Source of the DNA: CAZJYI01 sp964550025
GTDB lineage: Bacteria > Verrucomicrobiota > Kiritimatiellia > UBA8416 > CAYOBW01
Assembly: GCA_964550025.1 (NCBI GenBank)
Contig: CAZJYI010000020.1
Span: forward strand, 1-64,000
DNA: 64,000 nucleotides
Direction: 5' to 3'
Under the pieces are notes generated by a model. It was not told the origin of the DNA. It did not search any database and saw nothing but the letters and a program-made list of their open reading frames with translations. This document shows positions 60,059-64,000 of the stretch, piece by piece. Numbering within the stretch: the first letter of the stretch is position 1; each line of letters opens with the position of its first letter. The position numbers and the translations under genes are program-made.

Positions 60059-60633
60059 GCGCACGCGGCGATAAGGCAGTGGTAGCCTATCCTCTATTCC
60101 AAGAGGAAAGCAGCGGTTCGATTCCGACTTCGCCGCTCCAATTCACGATCGAGGAAATCGGCATGAGGCTTGCCCAAGATCTCAACAGGCGTTGGCATTC
60201 GATGTTGCCACGTACTGATCTTGGCAATCTGCTCTGCGGTACTACGTCGGTGGCTTACGGTGCGTACTACGGTGGTTCATGGTTCGCTGTGGCGATTTGG
60301 TCGCAGCCGATCATTCGCTCAATGTGCGACGGAAAGACGATAGAGCTTCGGCGGCTCGCAATCAACGACGATGCACCACGCAACACGGCAAGCCGAATGT
60401 TGTCTGTGATGCGGAAGATGGTAAGACGCAAGTGGCCACACTTGCGACGTGCCGTATCGTACCTCGCCGTCGACGTCCACCACGGGACGATATACAAGGC
60501 ATCGGGGTGGACACCAGCGGGCAAGATTGCCGCAGCTAGGCCGCAGCGATTCAGCGGCGTTAATGCGAACACGCGGGCAACTGGACCACTTCAAACCAAA
60601 TCTAGGAAACAGCGATGGGAACACACACTGTAA
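60055..60633 (+). CDS. Mom-like DNA modification protein (second copy)
   Basis: Same as 9288-9866. Confidence 0.7.
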   Translation: MSARGDKAVVAYPLFQEESSGSIPTSPLQFTIEEIGMRLAQDLNRRWHSMLPRTDLGNLLCGTTSVAYGAYYGGSWFAVAIWSQPIIRSMCDGKTIELRRLAINDDAPRNTASRMLSVMRKMVRRKWPHLRRAVSYLAVDVHHGTIYKASGWTPAGKIAAARPQRFSGVNANTRATGPLQTKSRKQRWEHTL

Positions 60634-61373
60634 GCGGGCCTTTGGAATTGCGGAACCTAAATATCGGAGATCTGTCTGTTGACGATGCGTACCAGCGTAC
60701 GCTTGGCCAGCACCTTGTAAGGACGATTAAGAACGAGTTTTCCTGGTATGCGTTCGATCCGATCCTCGTCGGCAAACGTCGCGACAAGACATTATGGGTA
60801 GTCGACGGGCAGACGCGGTTTGCCGTTGCCAATGAGCTCGGACACATGCAGATCGCGGCTAGGGTGTTCGCCAGCAAGGGCAGACAACACGAGGCGGAGG
60901 TCTTCCTGAAGGCCAACACGAAACGATCGGTTAAGAGCTTTGACAAATGGCGTGCTGCATTGTGCGCTAAGGAGCCAGAGACGGTGGCAATTGCGGAACT
61001 TGTGGCAAAGGCATCGCTCCGTGTGTCCTACAACAGGCACTGGCCAAATTTGCGTTGCGTATCGAAACTACGTGACGCCTACAGGGCGGGTGTCCTGCCG
61101 GAGTGCTTAGCCACGATAACGCGATGTTGGGAGAACGACTCCGACGCATTGTCTGAGGTGATTATGGGAGCGTTGTGCGTGTTCTTTGCTCACTTCAACG
61201 AGGCAGGTGTCGACCGTTGCGTTCTCAAGTGGTCTTCCATCAAGCCGCGAAAGCTCTTTGCGGATGCCGAATCGGCGAAGTCGGCGACAGGCGGATCACG
61301 CTACAAGGCGGGCGCCCTGGTCTTGATGAACAAATACAATGCGGGGCTTAGGTCTAACCGTCTGGAGTGGTAA
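60615..61373 (+). CDS. ParB-like protein (second copy)
   Basis: Same as 9848-10606. Confidence 0.75.
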   Translation: MGTHTVSGPLELRNLNIGDLSVDDAYQRTLGQHLVRTIKNEFSWYAFDPILVGKRRDKTLWVVDGQTRFAVANELGHMQIAARVFASKGRQHEAEVFLKANTKRSVKSFDKWRAALCAKEPETVAIAELVAKASLRVSYNRHWPNLRCVSKLRDAYRAGVLPECLATITRCWENDSDALSEVIMGALCVFFAHFNEAGVDRCVLKWSSIKPRKLFADAESAKSATGGSRYKAGALVLMNKYNAGLRSNRLEW

Positions 61374-61374
61374 G

Positions 61375-61701
61375 ATGCAGAAATGCATGTTTGGACAACG
61401 GCCAACTAAGGGCCTGACGAAGGCGCTGAAGCGTGCGGACACGGACACGCTAGCACGGTGCATTAGCAGATTGTACTTGGAGTACGTGCGAGACGGGAAC
61501 CAGCCGGGCGCAGAAAAGTGGAGCCGATGCGTCAGGCATCGTGCGAAAATCATGGACAGGGTGTTTCAATTGTGGCACACACTGTCCGGAGAAGACGCGG
61601 TGTTTCCGTGGAGTGAGGATTACGTGATCGCGACGTGGGTAGTCTTCAGGAAGCAGTCCGACAGCGAGAAAACCGCATGGATCGAGTGGTCAGGGCAATG
61701 A
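61375..61701 (+). CDS. Hypothetical protein, 108 aa (second copy)
   Basis: Same as 10608-10934. Confidence 0.6.
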   Translation: MQKCMFGQRPTKGLTKALKRADTDTLARCISRLYLEYVRDGNQPGAEKWSRCVRHRAKIMDRVFQLWHTLSGEDAVFPWSEDYVIATWVVFRKQSDSEKTAWIEWSGQ

Positions 61702-63287
61702 TTCTTCCTAGCCTCTATCCGCACCAGGAAGATCTACGCGACCGCACCCGCGCAGCGTTGAACGGGTACGGCCGGGTAATTCTCGCGGCGAACCCAGGAT
61801 TCGGGAAGACTCGCGTGGCTAAGTGGATACTTGGGGCGAGTGCAAATCGCAAGCCGGGCGAGAAGGCAAGTGGCAAGAGTCTCTTCGCGGTACACCGTCG
61901 GGGTCTTGTGGATAACGCGATCTACTCATTCGGCGAGGAGCCCGAATTGACGCACGGCGTCGTTATGTCGGGACGGGACACGGCCTATGGCAGCAAGATT
62001 CAAGTCGCCTCGATCGATTCGCTGCTGAGTTGGTTTGTCGAGGACGACACGTACCAGAATGACCTCACATTCGATCTGCTGGTGTTCGACGAGGCCCATT
62101 CACACCATTCCAAATTCGCACGGTTCCTCAAGTACCACGACGCGAAGCGGGAGGAACTCGGGCTACATCCCGCCTACGTTATCGGGCTGACGGCCACACC
62201 GCAGGCTACCGGGCTGGCCGACGTCTACAAGGAGATCGTTTTGGGGCCGTCGACTCAATGGCTCATTGATAACGAATACCTCGCACCCTACCGGTACTTC
62301 CGAGCAACGCAGGGGCAATTGGACAAGCTGAAGAAACGCGGTGGCGAGTACACGAAAGGGAGCGTTTCGGACGCAATGGAAGGCATGGCCGGCGACTTGG
62401 TAAGGGACTGGAAGAAATACGCAGAGGGCCGGCCGACGGTCGGATTCTTTCCGAGACGGAAGCACGCGAAACAGGCCCGCAAGGAATTGGAAGCGGCCGG
62501 GCTACGCGTCGAATACGTCGACGGCAACACAGACGACGACGAACGGGCAAGCATCTTCCGGTCGCTGAATGAGCACTACATCGACTACTTGTGTAATGTC
62601 CAGGTGGTCGAGCGGGGGACAGACATTCCTCGGATTGGGTGCGTTCAATTGTGCGTGGCCACGGCGTCTATCGTCCGCTACCGTCAACTCATCGGGCGGG
62701 GCTCGCGAATGCACCCGGCGAAGACGGATTGTATCGTCATCGATCACGCCAACAACATACAGCGATGTGGGTTCTTTGAGGATGACCCGGCATGGAGCCT
62801 GGACATAACGGAGAAAGACCCAGGCGAGGCGGGAATTCGGCCCACCATTGAATGCCCGAAGTGCCAAGCCGTCTACCGCGGTGGGAAGTGTGCCGCGTGT
62901 GGATACGAGCCATCGACACGAGAGCGTAAGGCACAGGGGCTCGAATTCGACGGCAGCGAATTGAAAGAGGTGAAGCCAGAGGAAAAGAAGACTGCCGAGA
63001 AGACTGCCGAGCAACTGATGATAATGGCACTCTACAAGGCGGGGAATTCGGGCCGGACGTGGCGGCAGGCGTGTGGGATGTTCAAGGGAATGCAGAATAA
63101 ACAGGGCACGAATTACCGTGTGCCGTCGAGCGTGACAGTGGGCGGCCACCGATACCGAATGATTCGGTATGGGTCGAGCGATTCCAACCGCAGGGTATCG
63201 GCCCTGTACCCATTCACGGTGAATCGAGGCGGGCATGGGGGTGATTACCTGATCGAAGACCAGGCCAGAATGGAGCCGGTGTACTGA
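61698..63287 (+). CDS. SF2 DEAD/H-box helicase (second copy)
   Basis: Same as 10931-12520. Confidence 0.85.
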   Translation: MILPSLYPHQEDLRDRTRAALNGYGRVILAANPGFGKTRVAKWILGASANRKPGEKASGKSLFAVHRRGLVDNAIYSFGEEPELTHGVVMSGRDTAYGSKIQVASIDSLLSWFVEDDTYQNDLTFDLLVFDEAHSHHSKFARFLKYHDAKREELGLHPAYVIGLTATPQATGLADVYKEIVLGPSTQWLIDNEYLAPYRYFRATQGQLDKLKKRGGEYTKGSVSDAMEGMAGDLVRDWKKYAEGRPTVGFFPRRKHAKQARKELEAAGLRVEYVDGNTDDDERASIFRSLNEHYIDYLCNVQVVERGTDIPRIGCVQLCVATASIVRYRQLIGRGSRMHPAKTDCIVIDHANNIQRCGFFEDDPAWSLDITEKDPGEAGIRPTIECPKCQAVYRGGKCAACGYEPSTRERKAQGLEFDGSELKEVKPEEKKTAEKTAEQLMIMALYKAGNSGRTWRQACGMFKGMQNKQGTNYRVPSSVTVGGHRYRMIRYGSSDSNRRVSALYPFTVNRGGHGGDYLIEDQARMEPVY

Positions 63288-64000
63288 TGCAAATGCACCT
63301 CGACCCCAGAAGCGTCGCCGATTACGCGATGTTCCTGAAGATCAAGCAGCTACCGTCCTATCGAATTCGCGGGCGGACTGCTTCATTCCCCGATGAATAC
63401 GCGGAGAGACTGGGAGTCGACGTTGGACTCACGGCGGCCAGCGAATACAAGCCGCATCCGTCGATGTTCGACTACCAGCGGGACATCACGGCGATGGCCA
63501 TTCGGAAGCGGAAATTCGCCGTCTTCGCCGATTGCGGACTAGGCAAGACGTTCATGCTTCTGGACTTCGCTAGGCATGCCGCAGAGAACCTGCCGGCCGA
63601 CAAGTGCGTGCTGATCGTCTCGCCGCTGATGGTGGTGTCTCAGACGCTGTCCGAATGCGAATCGTTCTACAACGGCGATCTGCGAATTGACCACATCCGG
63701 GCGGCTGATCTGCAAGAGTGGCTCAACAAAGGCAAGGGCCGGATCGGCATAACGAATTACGAAGCCATCGGCGATGGGATCACACGTGGGCGGCTTGGTG
63801 CGTTGATCCTCGACGAATCCAGCATGCTCAAGCACCACTATGGCAAGTGGGGATCGCGGCTGATCGAACTGGGCGCCGGGTTGGAATGGAAGCTGGCATT
63901 GACTGGCACGCCGGCACCGAATGACCGGATCGAATACGCCAATCATGCCGTCTTCCTTGACGCATTCCCGACTGTGAATGCGTTTCTGGCTCGATTCTTC
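63287..64000 (+). CDS. SNF2-like helicase (second copy, 3'-truncated by window end)
   Basis: Same as the first 714 bases of 12520-14022; includes motifs I to III only. Confidence 0.85.
   Translation, partial: MQMHLDPRSVADYAMFLKIKQLPSYRIRGRTASFPDEYAERLGVDVGLTAASEYKPHPSMFDYQRDITAMAIRKRKFAVFADCGLGKTFMLLDFARHAAENLPADKCVLIVSPLMVVSQTLSECESFYNGDLRIDHIRAADLQEWLNKGKGRIGITNYEAIGDGITRGRLGALILDESSMLKHHYGKWGSRLIELGAGLEWKLALTGTPAPNDRIEYANHAVFLDAFPTVNAFLARFF

Larger units (their letters stand above)
51064..64000 (+). repeat. Second copy of the 12.9-kb direct repeat
   Basis: Same as 297-13233 at offset 50767 and cut by the window end. Confidence 0.95.

Overview
This window is the genome of a tailed double-stranded DNA phage, almost certainly a siphovirus with an HK97-type head, read slightly more than once around. 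Every gene I can support is on the + strand. Genes are tightly packed with ATGA/TAATG overlaps and strong GGAGG ribosome sites. No integrase, excisionase, repressor, DNA polymerase or primase was recognised, so I infer a virulent, host-replication-dependent phage. The host is uncertain. Tail proteins carrying LamG domains and an NWS-G-VP-G-D module, and a secreted proline-linker protein, remind me of planctomycete viruses, but this is inference only.

Positions 297-13233 recur at 51064-64000 with a constant offset of 50767, and all ORFs are the same in both copies. The window is therefore either a circular or permuted genome of about 50.8 kb that was over-read, or a phage with a terminal direct repeat of at least 12.9 kb. 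The two copies differ only at the left junction. A pentapeptide-repeat gene carries at least 25 near-perfect 15-bp repeats at 1-375 but only five at 51068-51142.

Layout of one genome unit: (1) 50275-51268 and 1-5850, early region: small acidic and zinc-ribbon proteins, the pentapeptide protein, a recombination-like protein, a 5'-3' exonuclease, an SbcC/RecF-like ATPase and HNH nucleases. (2) 5860-9300, small genes separated by a repeated promoter module and three leader RNAs. (3) 9288-16048, a probable DNA-modification and helicase block: Mom-like acetyltransferase, ParB-like protein, two SF2 helicases, radical SAM enzyme and amino-methyltransferase. (4) 16049-19100, more small genes, two further leaders, an anomalous leucine-tRNA-like gene and a 285-bp structured gene-free stretch. 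(5) 19164-22839, a secreted protein, a papain-like peptidase and small membrane proteins (possible lysis). (6) 22841-30210, a Met-tRNA-like element, a 1343-residue LamG adhesin, HNH, a frameshifted DUF551 gene, ParB and a C5 methyltransferase. (7) 30213-50201, virion genes in standard order: terminases, portal, protease, capsid, connectors, tail tube, frameshifted tail chaperones, tape measure, tail and fibres. Sugar-nucleotide and glycosyltransferase genes are inserted in this block.

The strongest candidate for an undescribed system is a family of five roughly 100-nt leader RNAs (6341, 7364, 7789, 16932, 17501). Each starts just downstream of a TTGACA-17-TAGxxT promoter. Each has the same crossed-helix (H-type pseudoknot or mutually exclusive) topology, built from different sequences with preserved pairing. 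Four end in a T-run; three of these (6341, 7364, 7789) lie just upstream of the next gene's ribosome site. They look like attenuators or small RNAs. Second is a virion-linked glycosylation set: a CMP-nonulosonate-type synthetase, a GT42/DUF115-like protein and a GT-A enzyme.
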